A stretch of 64,000 nt of DNA from Actinomycetota bacterium. GTDB lineage: Bacteria; Actinomycetota; Nitriliruptoria; Nitriliruptorales; Nitriliruptoraceae. Shown here piece by piece: positions 25,158 through 32,960 of this stretch. The stretch spans positions 1 to 64,000 of the forward strand of contig JAHWKY010000005.1 in the NCBI GenBank assembly GCA_019347575.1. Direction: 5' to 3'. Below the pieces are notes generated by a model, which ran no database searches, was not told the origin of the DNA, and worked only from the letters and a program-made list of their open reading frames with translations. Position numbers and translations under genes: made by a program. The stretch's first letter is position 1. Each line of letters begins with the position of its first letter.

Positions 25158-26311
25158 CAGGTGTGCCGCCAGGGCACCACGGGGGCGGTGCCGACGAGCT
25201 CGGTGGTGCCGCCGGTGGCGCGGCGCAGCACCAGGAAGTCCGCGCCCTTGAAGCCGCGGTGGTCCTCGGGTCCGAAGGTGATGACGGTGCCGGGCCCACC
25301 CGTGCAAGCGGGGAGCCGCCGCACGGTCTCGAGGGCGTCACGCAGACCCGTCGGCGTCGCGAGGCGCATGCGCCCGAGCCCGACCGCGAAGGCGTGGCCG
25401 AGGTCGTAGCCGGTCGACGCGGCCGAGTTGGCGGGGCGGTAGCCGAAGCGCGTCTCGAAGCGGTCGAGCACCGCGGCGAACACCTCGTTGCCCTCGTGGT
25501 ACTGCTCGACCCCGACCCAGCCCTCGAGCAGCTCGGCGCGCTCGCGGTTGTAGGCCGCCGACACGAACGCCGTCGTCTGGATGCGGGGCGGGTCCCAGCC
25601 GATCTCCTCGAGCGCCTTGCGGAACACCTGGTTGAGCCCGCCGAAGCCGAGGTACACCAGCGCGTCGGGGTCGGCCGCGCGGGCGCTCTCGAGCGCCGCG
25701 ACCAGCCCCTCGTGGCTCATCACGGTGTAGGCAGGGACCTGGGCCGCGATCTCCAGACCGCTCTGCTGCACGGCGTGCAGGAAGTGGCTGAGGTACTCCT
25801 GGCCGATCTGGGTCGTCTCCGCCAGGACGGCGACGCGCTGGTGAGCCTGGCTCGCCAGCCACGCCGCGATCACGTACGGCTCGTCGCCGAGGCCGCCGTT
25901 GCTGAGGTTGAACGCGTAGGGGCCCACGAACAGCTGGCTGCCGCAGATCGTGCCGGTGGGCACCTGTGCTCGAGCGATCTCGGGCAGCAGTGGCAGGCAG
26001 TTGTCGGAGGTCATGGGGCCGATCACGCCCAGTACGCGGTCCTCGTCGACGAGTTGGCGGTACGCGTCGACGACGGGGCGCGCGTCCGTCCACGGCTGCG
26101 CGCGGACCTCGCGGTGGACCACCTCGACATCACGTTCGACGATGCCACGCTCGGTCGCTTCCTCGAACGCGAGGCGGATCGCGTCCGGGAACGCGTCCGA
26201 CAGGCCGGGGTAGTCGGGGAGGTCGACGAGCACGCCGACGCGGTACGGCTCGAGGGTGCGACCGTGGTAGCGGCGCACGTCGCCGCTGCCCGCCCGTCGT
26301 TCCTCGCTCAC
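25157..26311 (-). CDS. Periplasmic-binding-fold protein without signal peptide
   Basis: The 384-residue protein has the type-I periplasmic binding fold of branched-chain amino-acid receptors (VGVLVDLPDYPG, VIGPMTSDN, VAVLAETTQIGQEY, TGYDLGHAFAVGL). Its N-terminus (MSEERRAGSGDVRRYHGR) has no hydrophobic signal segment or lipobox, and the GTG start follows GAGGAGGG, so an export signal has not simply been missed. It sits inside a beta-oxidation operon, not beside a permease. A cytoplasmic ligand sensor or substrate carrier is inferred. Confidence 0.75.
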   Translation of the reverse strand: MSEERRAGSGDVRRYHGRTLEPYRVGVLVDLPDYPGLSDAFPDAIRLAFEEATERGIVERDVEVVHREVRAQPWTDARPVVDAYRQLVDEDRVLGVIGPMTSDNCLPLLPEIARAQVPTGTICGSQLFVGPYAFNLSNGGLGDEPYVIAAWLASQAHQRVAVLAETTQIGQEYLSHFLHAVQQSGLEIAAQVPAYTVMSHEGLVAALESARAADPDALVYLGFGGLNQVFRKALEEIGWDPPRIQTTAFVSAAYNRERAELLEGWVGVEQYHEGNEVFAAVLDRFETRFGYRPANSAASTGYDLGHAFAVGLGRMRLATPTGLRDALETVRRLPACTGGPGTVITFGPEDHRGFKGADFLVLRRATGGTTELVGTAPVVPWRHT

Positions 26312-26321
26312 TCGTCCCTCC

Positions 26322-27092
26322 TCACCGCAGGCGCCACTCGGGGCGCTCGAACGTGGTGCGATCGACCTCGGTTAGCGGGTTGCCGATCTGGGTGTAGCTC
26401 AAGCCGTGCCGCTGCGCCACGGTGCGTGCGAGGTCGAGCGATTCCCACACCGCCCGGACCGTGCCCTGCACGGCGGCGGGAGGCTTGGCCGCGATGGCGG
26501 CGGCGAGCGCGTGGGCTCGCGGCCATAGCTCCTCGCGCGTCGTCACCTCGGTCACCAGGCCGATCTGCAGCGCTCGGTCGGCTGACATCCGCTCGTCGAG
26601 TCCGAGCAGGGCAATCCGCAGCGCGTCGCCGAGGTTGATGCGCCGGGCCAGCCCGATCGGTTCCAACGCCGCGGTCAGCCCGTAGGACACGTGCGGGTCG
26701 AAGAAGGTGGCGTCGTCGGAGCCGAGGATGATGTCGGCCTCGTTGAGCCAGTAGAACGCCCCGCCCGCGACCATCCCGTGCGCCGCCACGACGACCGGCT
26801 TCCACACGTCGTTGGCGCGGGGGCCGAGCCACGCCCCCGGGTCCTGCTGGCTCCAGGGGTTGTCGGGGAGGAAGAACCCCTCCTCGACGTCGACGCCGGT
26901 GCAGAAGGCGCGGTCGCCGTTGGCACGCAGCACGACGGCGTGGATGGCGTCGTCGAGACGCACGCGTCGCCATACCTCGACGAACTCGTCGCACATCGTC
27001 TGGTTGAAGGCGTTGAGCCTGTCGGGTCGGTCGAGCGTCACGGTCGCGACGTGGTCGGCCACCTCCCACGCGATGGTGTCGAATTTGTCCAC
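26322..27092 (-). CDS. Enoyl-CoA hydratase/isomerase family protein
   Basis: A 256-residue crotonase-fold protein: VTLDRPDRLNAFNQTM, the oxyanion-hole segments RAFCTGVDVEEG and AHGMVAGGAFYWLNEADI, and a C-terminal helix. The second segment departs from the usual GGG form and the region of the catalytic Glu reads DPHVSYGLTAALEP, so activity may differ from plain hydration. The GTG at 27092 lies one base after the ALDH stop. Short extra C-terminal residues end in ERPEWRLR. Confidence 0.83.
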   Translation of the reverse strand: MDKFDTIAWEVADHVATVTLDRPDRLNAFNQTMCDEFVEVWRRVRLDDAIHAVVLRANGDRAFCTGVDVEEGFFLPDNPWSQQDPGAWLGPRANDVWKPVVVAAHGMVAGGAFYWLNEADIILGSDDATFFDPHVSYGLTAALEPIGLARRINLGDALRIALLGLDERMSADRALQIGLVTEVTTREELWPRAHALAAAIAAKPPAAVQGTVRAVWESLDLARTVAQRHGLSYTQIGNPLTEVDRTTFERPEWRLR

Positions 27093-27093
27093 C

Positions 27094-28581
27094 TCAGCCC
27101 GCGTGGAACGAGATCGCCTTGACCTCGGTGTAGGCGTCGAGGCCCTCCTCACCGAACTCGCGCCCGATGCCGGAGCGCTTGTAGCCACCGAACGGCGCCG
27201 CCGGGTTGAAGCTGCCGGAGCCGCCGTTGATCGAGATGCGCCCGGCCCGGATGCCAAGCGCCATCTCGTACGCGGTGCCGGCGTCGGCAGACCACAGTCC
27301 GGCGGCGAGGCCGTAGCGGGAGTCGTTGGCGATGGACACCGCCTCGTCGTCGTTGTCGAAGGGGATCACGACGCCGACCGGACCGAAGATCTCGTCCTGC
27401 GCGATGCTCATCGGCGACTCGACGTCGTAGAGCAGCGTCGGCTCGTAGAAGAAGCCGCGCTCCAGGTGGGCGGGGCGCTGCCCACCCACGGCGATCCGCG
27501 CGCCCGCCTCCCGACCCTCCGCCACGTAGCGCTCGACCCGGTCGCGCTGGCTGGCGCGGATGAGCGGCCCCATCATCACCTCGGGGTCCGCGGCGTCGCC
27601 GACCTTGATCGCGGCGGCCGCCTTGGACGCGCGGTCGAGGTAGTCGTCGTACACCGAACGGTGGACGATGTGGCGCGTCAACAGGGCACAGCCCTGCCCC
27701 GCTTGGGTCGTGATCTGGCCGACGCCCGCCCGGGCGGCGAGGTCGAGGTCGGCGTCGGCGCGCACGATCATCGGGGACTTACCACCGAGCTCGAGCAGTA
27801 CACCTTTGAGCGTCGGGGCAGCGTTGGCCATGACCGCCGCCCCGACGAGGTCGGAACCGGTGAAGGTGACGAGGTCGACGCGTTCGTCGGAGGTGAGCTG
27901 CTCGCCGACGTCGACGTCGCCGGTCACGACGTTGAGCACACCGGGCGGCAGTCCCACCTCGTCGGCGAGGTCACCGAGCAGTAGCGCTTGCAGCGGCGTC
28001 AGCGGCGACGGCTTGAGCACCATCGTGCAGCCGACCGCCAGCGCCGGGCCGACCTTGGCGATGTTGAGGAAGAAGGGGAAGTTGAACGGCGTGATCGCGC
28101 TGACGACGCCAGCGGGGTCGCGCACCTTGACCGACGTGCCGAGCACCTTGGCTCCGCTGCGATCGCGGGTGACGGTGGGGGGCAGTGGCAGGACGCGCTC
28201 GCGCTTGCGCGCGGCATCGATGCAGAAGCGCAGGATCTCGAGCGGCGTGTCCACGTGCAGGCGCCCCGCGAGCGGCTGCGCCGCCCCGATCTCGGCGACC
28301 ACCAGCGCGATCAGCTCGTCGCGACGCTCAGAGATGCGGTCGTGCAACGCCTGGAGCAGGTCGCAGCGCTCATCGGGCGACATCCGCGGCCACGGGCCGT
28401 CGTCGAACGCCCGGCGAGCCGCGGCGATGGCGTGGTCGACGTCGCCCTTGTCGGCGACCGCTACCGTGGCGATCGCCTCCTCGGTGGACGGGTTGATCAC
28501 CACCTCGGTCCGCCCCGCGGTGGGCGAGACCCACTGGCCATCGACGTAGATGGCGGTGTGATCGCGGAGGAACGGCTGCAC
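27094..28581 (-). CDS. Aldehyde dehydrogenase
   Basis: The 495-residue NAD(P)-dependent aldehyde dehydrogenase has the catalytic C298 in QAGQGCALL, the general-base Glu in LELGGKSPM, FTGSDLVG at the cofactor site and PFGGYKRSGIGREFG near the end. I place the start at a GTG preceded by CGGAG, because the frame further upstream runs through the operator at 28608-28629 and the family's usual length fits. It heads a six-gene operon (to 22260) and would oxidise an aldehyde to the acid entering beta-oxidation. Confidence 0.92.
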   Translation of the reverse strand: MQPFLRDHTAIYVDGQWVSPTAGRTEVVINPSTEEAIATVAVADKGDVDHAIAAARRAFDDGPWPRMSPDERCDLLQALHDRISERRDELIALVVAEIGAAQPLAGRLHVDTPLEILRFCIDAARKRERVLPLPPTVTRDRSGAKVLGTSVKVRDPAGVVSAITPFNFPFFLNIAKVGPALAVGCTMVLKPSPLTPLQALLLGDLADEVGLPPGVLNVVTGDVDVGEQLTSDERVDLVTFTGSDLVGAAVMANAAPTLKGVLLELGGKSPMIVRADADLDLAARAGVGQITTQAGQGCALLTRHIVHRSVYDDYLDRASKAAAAIKVGDAADPEVMMGPLIRASQRDRVERYVAEGREAGARIAVGGQRPAHLERGFFYEPTLLYDVESPMSIAQDEIFGPVGVVIPFDNDDEAVSIANDSRYGLAAGLWSADAGTAYEMALGIRAGRISINGGSGSFNPAAPFGGYKRSGIGREFGEEGLDAYTEVKAISFHAG

Positions 28582-28838
28582 GTCGGCTCCGGTCGCTGCG
28601 AGACGCCAATCGTTATACCTAGTTATAGCATGGCGTCGGTGCTGGCACAGGTTCTCACGCACAGCGGGTGCTCGCTCTCGAACCGCGGCCACCGCCTCGT
28701 CCGGTCGTCGGTACCGGACCCGACCAACGCCCCTGGTCGTGCCCCGTGGACCTCCGGAGACTCGGACGTGGAGGACACCGTGCACGTGCCACCGTGCAGG
28801 TGCCGAGGACACCCTGGCACGGGAGAGGAGTAGGCCCG
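28582..28838. other. Divergent intergenic region
   Basis: Apart from the operator at 28608-28629, this region holds only G+C-rich DNA. GTGCACGTGCCACC-like inverted pieces (28780-28803, GTGCACGTGCC then GTGCAGGTGCC) form a short direct repeat. No further gene is convincing. Confidence 0.5.
28608..28629. promoter_or_regulatory. Operator dyad, site 4 (ALDH operon)
   Basis: The core TATACCTAGTTATA fits TnnACCnnGTTnnA, one base from the KstR consensus, and is preceded by AATCGT. 21 of 22 bases match the site at 29425-29446. It lies 27 bases upstream of the ALDH start and about 210 bases before the START-like gene at 28839. Confidence 0.6.
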
Positions 28839-29333
28839 ATGGAGCGCAACGTCGAGACGAGTCGGCCGATCCTGGTCGACGATCCCTGGCCCGTGGTCGA
28901 GCGCTTCCTCGACGAGCCGGCGTCGTGGCTGCCGGGTCCGGCCCACGAGCTCGCTGGCGGGCGGTTCCGGAGCACGATCCGTCTCGGACGGGTGACGCAC
29001 GCCGTCGTCGCTGACGTCGGTGACGCCCGCTCGCTCGCAGAGGGGTGGGTCCGCGAGGTGGGCTGGACGCCCGCGTCGGGCAGGGGGACGCACGTGCGAC
29101 AGACGCGCTACCTGCCCGGGTTCGACGGCGAGGTCGTGCTGCGCAACCCCGACCCCGACACGCTCGAACTCGAGATCGTCGGTCACTACCAGCCGCCGTT
29201 CGGCGTGGTCGGGGCGCTGGTGGACGTGATCGGCATGCACCGGGCCGCGGAGGTGACCGTCGACGAGCTCGCCGAGGACATCGTCGCCCGGCTCGAAGCG
29301 CTCAGCCGGGCACGCGTTCCCGCGTCGAGGTAG
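28839..29333 (+). CDS. SRPBCC/START-like small protein
   Basis: The 164-residue protein has an ATG after AGGAG. The segment LELEIVGHYQPPFGVVG and the following helix AAEVTVDELAEDIVARLEA resemble actinobacterial SRPBCC (START-like, hydrophobic ligand-binding) proteins, whose long C-terminal helix closes the pocket. No catalytic motif is seen. Its position between two operons of the regulon suggests it binds a pathway intermediate, which is an inference. A strong hairpin begins at the stop codon. Confidence 0.65.
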   Translation: MERNVETSRPILVDDPWPVVERFLDEPASWLPGPAHELAGGRFRSTIRLGRVTHAVVADVGDARSLAEGWVREVGWTPASGRGTHVRQTRYLPGFDGEVVLRNPDPDTLELEIVGHYQPPFGVVGALVDVIGMHRAAEVTVDELAEDIVARLEALSRARVPASR

Positions 29334-29368
29334 GTACATCGCATCGCGGGAGGAGGATGCGATGTACC
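29333..29368 (+). terminator. Perfect 13-bp inverted repeat at the stop codon
   Basis: GGTACATCGCATC (29333-29345) and GATGCGATGTACC (29356-29368) are exact reverse complements around a 10-nt purine-rich loop. The left arm includes the last base of the stop codon. No T-tract follows. It probably terminates the gene ending at 29333 before the operator at 29425. Confidence 0.7.
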
Positions 29369-29424
29369 AGGATGGATGGGTCACCCGTCGCCCACCGCCC
29401 CTGGAGCCGAGCCCTGCTACGCTG

Positions 29425-29446
29425 AATCGTTATACCTAGTTAGAGC
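29425..29446. promoter_or_regulatory. Operator dyad, site 5 (ligase operon)
   Basis: AATCGTTATACCTAGTTA is followed by GAGC. It differs from the site at 28608-28629 at a single base and contains TATACCTAGTTAGA, again one base from TnnAACnnGTTnnA. It lies 23 bases upstream of the TTG start at 29470. Confidence 0.6.
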
Positions 29447-29469
29447 AATTGCGCTCGGGAGCGGACGGC

Positions 29470-31092
29470 TTGGGCGGGTGGAGCGTCGCGGAGCAGGGGA
29501 CGGCGACGCGCGCCTTCGCCGCCGCGGTCCAGGACCATGCCGAGCGCACCTTCCTCGACCTCGGGGGGGAGCGTCACACCTACCGCGACGTGGACGCGCG
29601 CACGCTGGGTCTGGCTCACGGACTCGCCGAGGAGGCGGTGACGGCGGGCGACACCGTGGCGACGATGTTCGACAACCACGTGGACGCGGTCGCGGCGTGG
29701 CTGGCGCTCAACCGCCTCGGGGCGGTCAACGTGCCGGTCAACACCGCGCTGAAGGGCGGGTTCCTCCGTCACGTCCTCGCTGACGCCGGCGCGCGCGTGG
29801 TGCTGTGCGACGCCGCGTACGCGCCCCGCGTCGCGGCGGTCGCGGCTGAGGTCCCCGCCCTCGAGGTTGTCGTCGTGCGTGGAGGGGTGCCGGCGCCGGA
29901 CGGCCTCGGCAGCGCGCGCCTCGTCACGCGAGCCCTCGACGAACTCATCACCGACGAGCGCGCCCCGCTGCCCGACCGCAACCGCCCCGCGGACCTCACC
30001 TGCCTCATCTACACCGCTGGGACGACCGGTCCGTCCAAGGGCTGCATGATCAGCCACAACTACGCCTGCAACCTGGCCCGCCACTCGCTGCGCGGTACGG
30101 GGCGGCAGGCGGACGAGGTCGCGTGGACGCCGCTGCCGCTGTTCCACCTCAACGCCACCGCGGCCAGTGTCCTCGCCACGATGCTCCTCGGCGGCACCGT
30201 CGCGATCGCCGACCGCTTCTCGGTGTCGCGGTTCTGGCCCGAGATCGAGCGCAGCGGGGCGCGGCTGGCGATGCTGCTCGGCGCGATGATCCCCCTGATC
30301 GCGCGGGCTCCCGACAGCCCCGAGTCACAGGCGTGCCACGGGCAGCTTCGGCACGTGTCCGGGGCGCCGTTCCCGGCTGAGCTGCAGCAGGTGTTCCAGC
30401 AGCGCTTCGGCGTACGCACCTGCGGCTCCAACGTCTACGGGCTCAGCGAGGCCGCCCCCGTCACGAGCCTTCCGTACGGCGCCCCGCACCCGCCGGGGTC
30501 GTCGGGGCGGCGCAACGACGACTTCGACGTGCGCATCGTCGACGACGAGGACCACGAGCTGCCGCCGGGCGAGGTCGGCGAGGTCATCGTCCGACCTCTG
30601 AAGCCGCACGTGATGTTCGAGGGCTACTGGCGCCGCCCCGCCGACACGCTCGCGGTGCTGCGCAACCTGTGGCTGCACACCGGTGACTACGGCCGCTTCG
30701 ACGACGACGGCTTCTTCTGGTTCGAGGACCGCAAGAAGGACTACCTGCGTCGGCGCGGCGAGAACATCTCCAGCCGCGAGGTCGAGGCCGCGTTCCTCCG
30801 CCACCCCGACGTCGAGGAGGTCGCGGCGCACGCGGTGCCCTCCGATCTCGGCGAAGACGACCTCAAGATCACTCTCGTCGTGGGCGCCGGCAGCGACCTC
30901 ACCGAGGAAGCACTGTGCCGGTGGTGCATCGACGAGGTGCCGTACTACGCCGTCCCCCGCTACATCGAGTTCCGCGACGAACTGCCGAAGAACGCGATGG
31001 GGCGGGTCCTGAAGTACCAGCTCCGCGACGAGGGCGTCACCCCCTCCACCTGGGACCGCGAGACGTCCCGGGTCGAGGTGCCCCGCCGCTGA
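29470..31092 (+). CDS. Acyl-CoA ligase (AMP-forming), CaiC-like paralogue
   Basis: The 540-residue ligase is collinear with the one at 5269: IYTAGTTGPSKGCM, YGLSEAAPVTSL, HTGDYGRFDDDG, DRKKDYLRRRGENISS and the catalytic Lys in MGRVLKYQLRDEG (the PTGK Gly-Lys is replaced by a GRVLK context, with Lys three residues after Arg). The TTG at 29470 follows GGGAGCGG and aligns with the start of the homologue. An earlier TTG at 29449 abuts the operator. It is followed by paralogue 3 of the unknown family. Confidence 0.87.
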   Translation: MGGWSVAEQGTATRAFAAAVQDHAERTFLDLGGERHTYRDVDARTLGLAHGLAEEAVTAGDTVATMFDNHVDAVAAWLALNRLGAVNVPVNTALKGGFLRHVLADAGARVVLCDAAYAPRVAAVAAEVPALEVVVVRGGVPAPDGLGSARLVTRALDELITDERAPLPDRNRPADLTCLIYTAGTTGPSKGCMISHNYACNLARHSLRGTGRQADEVAWTPLPLFHLNATAASVLATMLLGGTVAIADRFSVSRFWPEIERSGARLAMLLGAMIPLIARAPDSPESQACHGQLRHVSGAPFPAELQQVFQQRFGVRTCGSNVYGLSEAAPVTSLPYGAPHPPGSSGRRNDDFDVRIVDDEDHELPPGEVGEVIVRPLKPHVMFEGYWRRPADTLAVLRNLWLHTGDYGRFDDDGFFWFEDRKKDYLRRRGENISSREVEAAFLRHPDVEEVAAHAVPSDLGEDDLKITLVVGAGSDLTEEALCRWCIDEVPYYAVPRYIEFRDELPKNAMGRVLKYQLRDEGVTPSTWDRETSRVEVPRR

Positions 31093-31108
31093 CCCCAGGG
31101 AGGACCAC

Positions 31109-32074
31109 GTGACCGCCAACCCGACGCGCCCCGCGGGGCGCTGGGGCTACCAGATCGTCGGCAGCTTCACCGACCTGAACCCCGCCGACCGCTTCCGTCC
31201 CATCCACGGCGTGCCGCCCGCGATGCAGTACCTGTACGGGTCGCTGTACACCGAGGACGGGCGCTACTTCTGGCCGATCCACGGCTTCTACCAGGAGCGC
31301 GGCCGGTTCCTGCACCTGTCGGAGTCGGTGCGGGGCGAGGACTTCGTCTACGCCCCCGAGGGCGACACGGTCTACAACGGCCCGATGAATCGCGGCGAGC
31401 GGGGCGGCTGGTGGGGCTACCGCCACCCCGAGACCGGGATGCCGGTCTACGAGACCGACGGCGACACGGTGCGCTGGACCGAGGAGCACGAGCTGCTCAC
31501 CGTCACGGGCGAGGCGTTCGGTCGCGCGCTGCAGTTCTTCGTGCCTGACGAGGAGGATCCGCTGATCTACACCTCCCAGGCTCTGCGCATCACCGAGGGA
31601 CACGTCAAGGGGTCGAAAGCCACGGGCTGGTTCTTCCACGACACGATGCACATGAAGGAGGGGAGCAACTACATCGTCTCGCCCTACCTGAAGCGCATCC
31701 AAGGCGCCTGGGTCGCGTTCGTCACCGAGTTCGAGGACGGCAACGTCCACATGGGTCATCTGGTGTGGGGCGTCGAGGGCTTCCAGCTCGCCATCATCGA
31801 CCGCACGGACGGGCCCAGCATCGTGCACCGCGAGGTCGACGTCGCGGTCCGCCTCGACGACACCGGCTACCCCGACCACGTGACCTACACGACCACCCGC
31901 GGGGAGGAATGGATCTGGGAGGCCGCCCGGGGCGGACGCACCCCGATCCGCACCGACATCTCGCCCGACCACCGCTGGCGCGAGGGCGTCGTCCGCCGCC
32001 AGGGCGACGACCGCCCCGTCGCCGTCGCCGAGGCCCTCATGGAGGTCTACAACGATCGTGTCCCGCTCACCTGA
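31109..32074 (+). CDS. Uncharacterised catabolic-cluster protein, paralogue 3 of 4 (divergent)
   Basis: The 321-residue protein is the most diverged copy of the family. Shared landmarks are MQYLYGSLY near the N-terminus, a tryptophan- and tyrosine-rich middle (GGWWGYRHP), a GxVKGSKATGWFF segment in the place of the EVxGF motif, and RRQGDDRPVA near the C-terminus. DHGYW is replaced by HDTMH. It begins at a GTG after GGAGGACC. This divergence, together with the linked ligase, suggests the paralogues act on different substrates or steps. Confidence 0.68.
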   Translation: MTANPTRPAGRWGYQIVGSFTDLNPADRFRPIHGVPPAMQYLYGSLYTEDGRYFWPIHGFYQERGRFLHLSESVRGEDFVYAPEGDTVYNGPMNRGERGGWWGYRHPETGMPVYETDGDTVRWTEEHELLTVTGEAFGRALQFFVPDEEDPLIYTSQALRITEGHVKGSKATGWFFHDTMHMKEGSNYIVSPYLKRIQGAWVAFVTEFEDGNVHMGHLVWGVEGFQLAIIDRTDGPSIVHREVDVAVRLDDTGYPDHVTYTTTRGEEWIWEAARGGRTPIRTDISPDHRWREGVVRRQGDDRPVAVAEALMEVYNDRVPLT

Positions 32075-32085
32075 CGAGCAGGACG

Positions 32086-32192
32086 CGGTGACAGAAACGC
32101 GCGTGGAGGCGGGTTGCCGTCAGGCCGAGGGGCCTTGGTCGCGTTGGCGGTGACGGAAACGCGCGTGGAGGCGTGTTCCCGTCAGGCCGAGG
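32086..32192. repeat. Two 45-bp hairpin units at a convergent junction
   Basis: Units 32086-32130 and 32148-32192 differ at three positions and are spaced 62 bp start to start. Each has imperfect arms (TGACGGAAACGC against GCGTGTTCCCGTCA in unit 2). They lie between converging genes at 32074 and 32194. Confidence 0.8.
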
Positions 32193-32193
32193 T

Positions 32194-32946
32194 TCAGGCG
32201 AACAGGTCGATGAGGGTCTTAGAACCGCGGCCGTTGAGCATGTGGTGGCCGATGGCCTCCATGTGCTCGCGCCAGTGGCTCTCGGCACCGTCCGCGTCGT
32301 TGCCCGTCACCAACTCGAGCAGCCGCTCGTGGGAGCGGTGCGCGCGGCGCATCTCCTTGGTGCCCTCGGCGCTGTCGCTCGCCTCCGACATCACGACCTG
32401 GGTGTGCCGGTCGATGATCTCGGCGAGGATCTCGGCGAACACCGCGAGGGTCTGGTTGCCGGCGAGCTCGATGACCTGCTCGTGGAACCGTGCCGACGCG
32501 TGCGCGAACGCGACGCTGTCGCCGATCGCGTCCTGCTCCTGATGCAGCACGTCTCCGAGCTGGCCGATCTGCTTCGCGCGGGCGGCCTTGGCGAGCATGC
32601 CCGCGGCCGCGGGCTCGATGAGCAGGCGTGCCTCGTAGACGTCGCTGATCTTGGTCCCTCGTACCTGCAGCACGAGGCCGGCGAGCTTGGCGGCGACCTC
32701 GGAGCTGGGGGTCAGGATGCGCGCCCCGCCACGGGAGCCCCGGCGGATGGCGATGAGACCCTCGGACTCCAGCACGCGGAAGGCCTCGCGGAGGGTGGGC
32801 CGCGACACGCCGAACTGCTCCATGAGTTCGGCTTCCGGCGGCAACGAGTCGTCCTCGAGCAGCTCGCCGCGCACGATCCTGCGACGGATGTTGTCCGCGA
32901 CCAGCTCCGCGGTCTTCGGTACACGGACCTTCGAGGTCGCGGCCAC
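32194..32946 (-). CDS. GntR/FadR-family transcriptional regulator
   Basis: The 250-residue regulator has an N-terminal winged helix (LPPEAELMEQFGVSRPTLRE, about 27-46, then EGLIAIRRGSRGG) and a C-terminal all-helical FCD domain. That domain contains the metal/effector-site histidines in ARFHEQV, HRSHERLL and WREHMEAIGHHM. Family members respond to acyl-CoA, organic acids or sugar acids. I set the start at the GTG with GAGGAG six bases upstream. It is the only FadR-type regulator in the catabolic region and follows the dehydrogenase at 32961 in the same direction. Confidence 0.9.
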   Translation of the reverse strand: MAATSKVRVPKTAELVADNIRRRIVRGELLEDDSLPPEAELMEQFGVSRPTLREAFRVLESEGLIAIRRGSRGGARILTPSSEVAAKLAGLVLQVRGTKISDVYEARLLIEPAAAGMLAKAARAKQIGQLGDVLHQEQDAIGDSVAFAHASARFHEQVIELAGNQTLAVFAEILAEIIDRHTQVVMSEASDSAEGTKEMRRAHRSHERLLELVTGNDADGAESHWREHMEAIGHHMLNGRGSKTLIDLFA

Positions 32947-32960
32947 GGCAACTCCTCGTG

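Noticed and set aside
28668-28838. A longer N-terminus for the START-like protein at 28839
   Set aside because: The added residues are low-complexity and no ribosome-binding site precedes the earlier ATG, while AGGAG precedes the one chosen.
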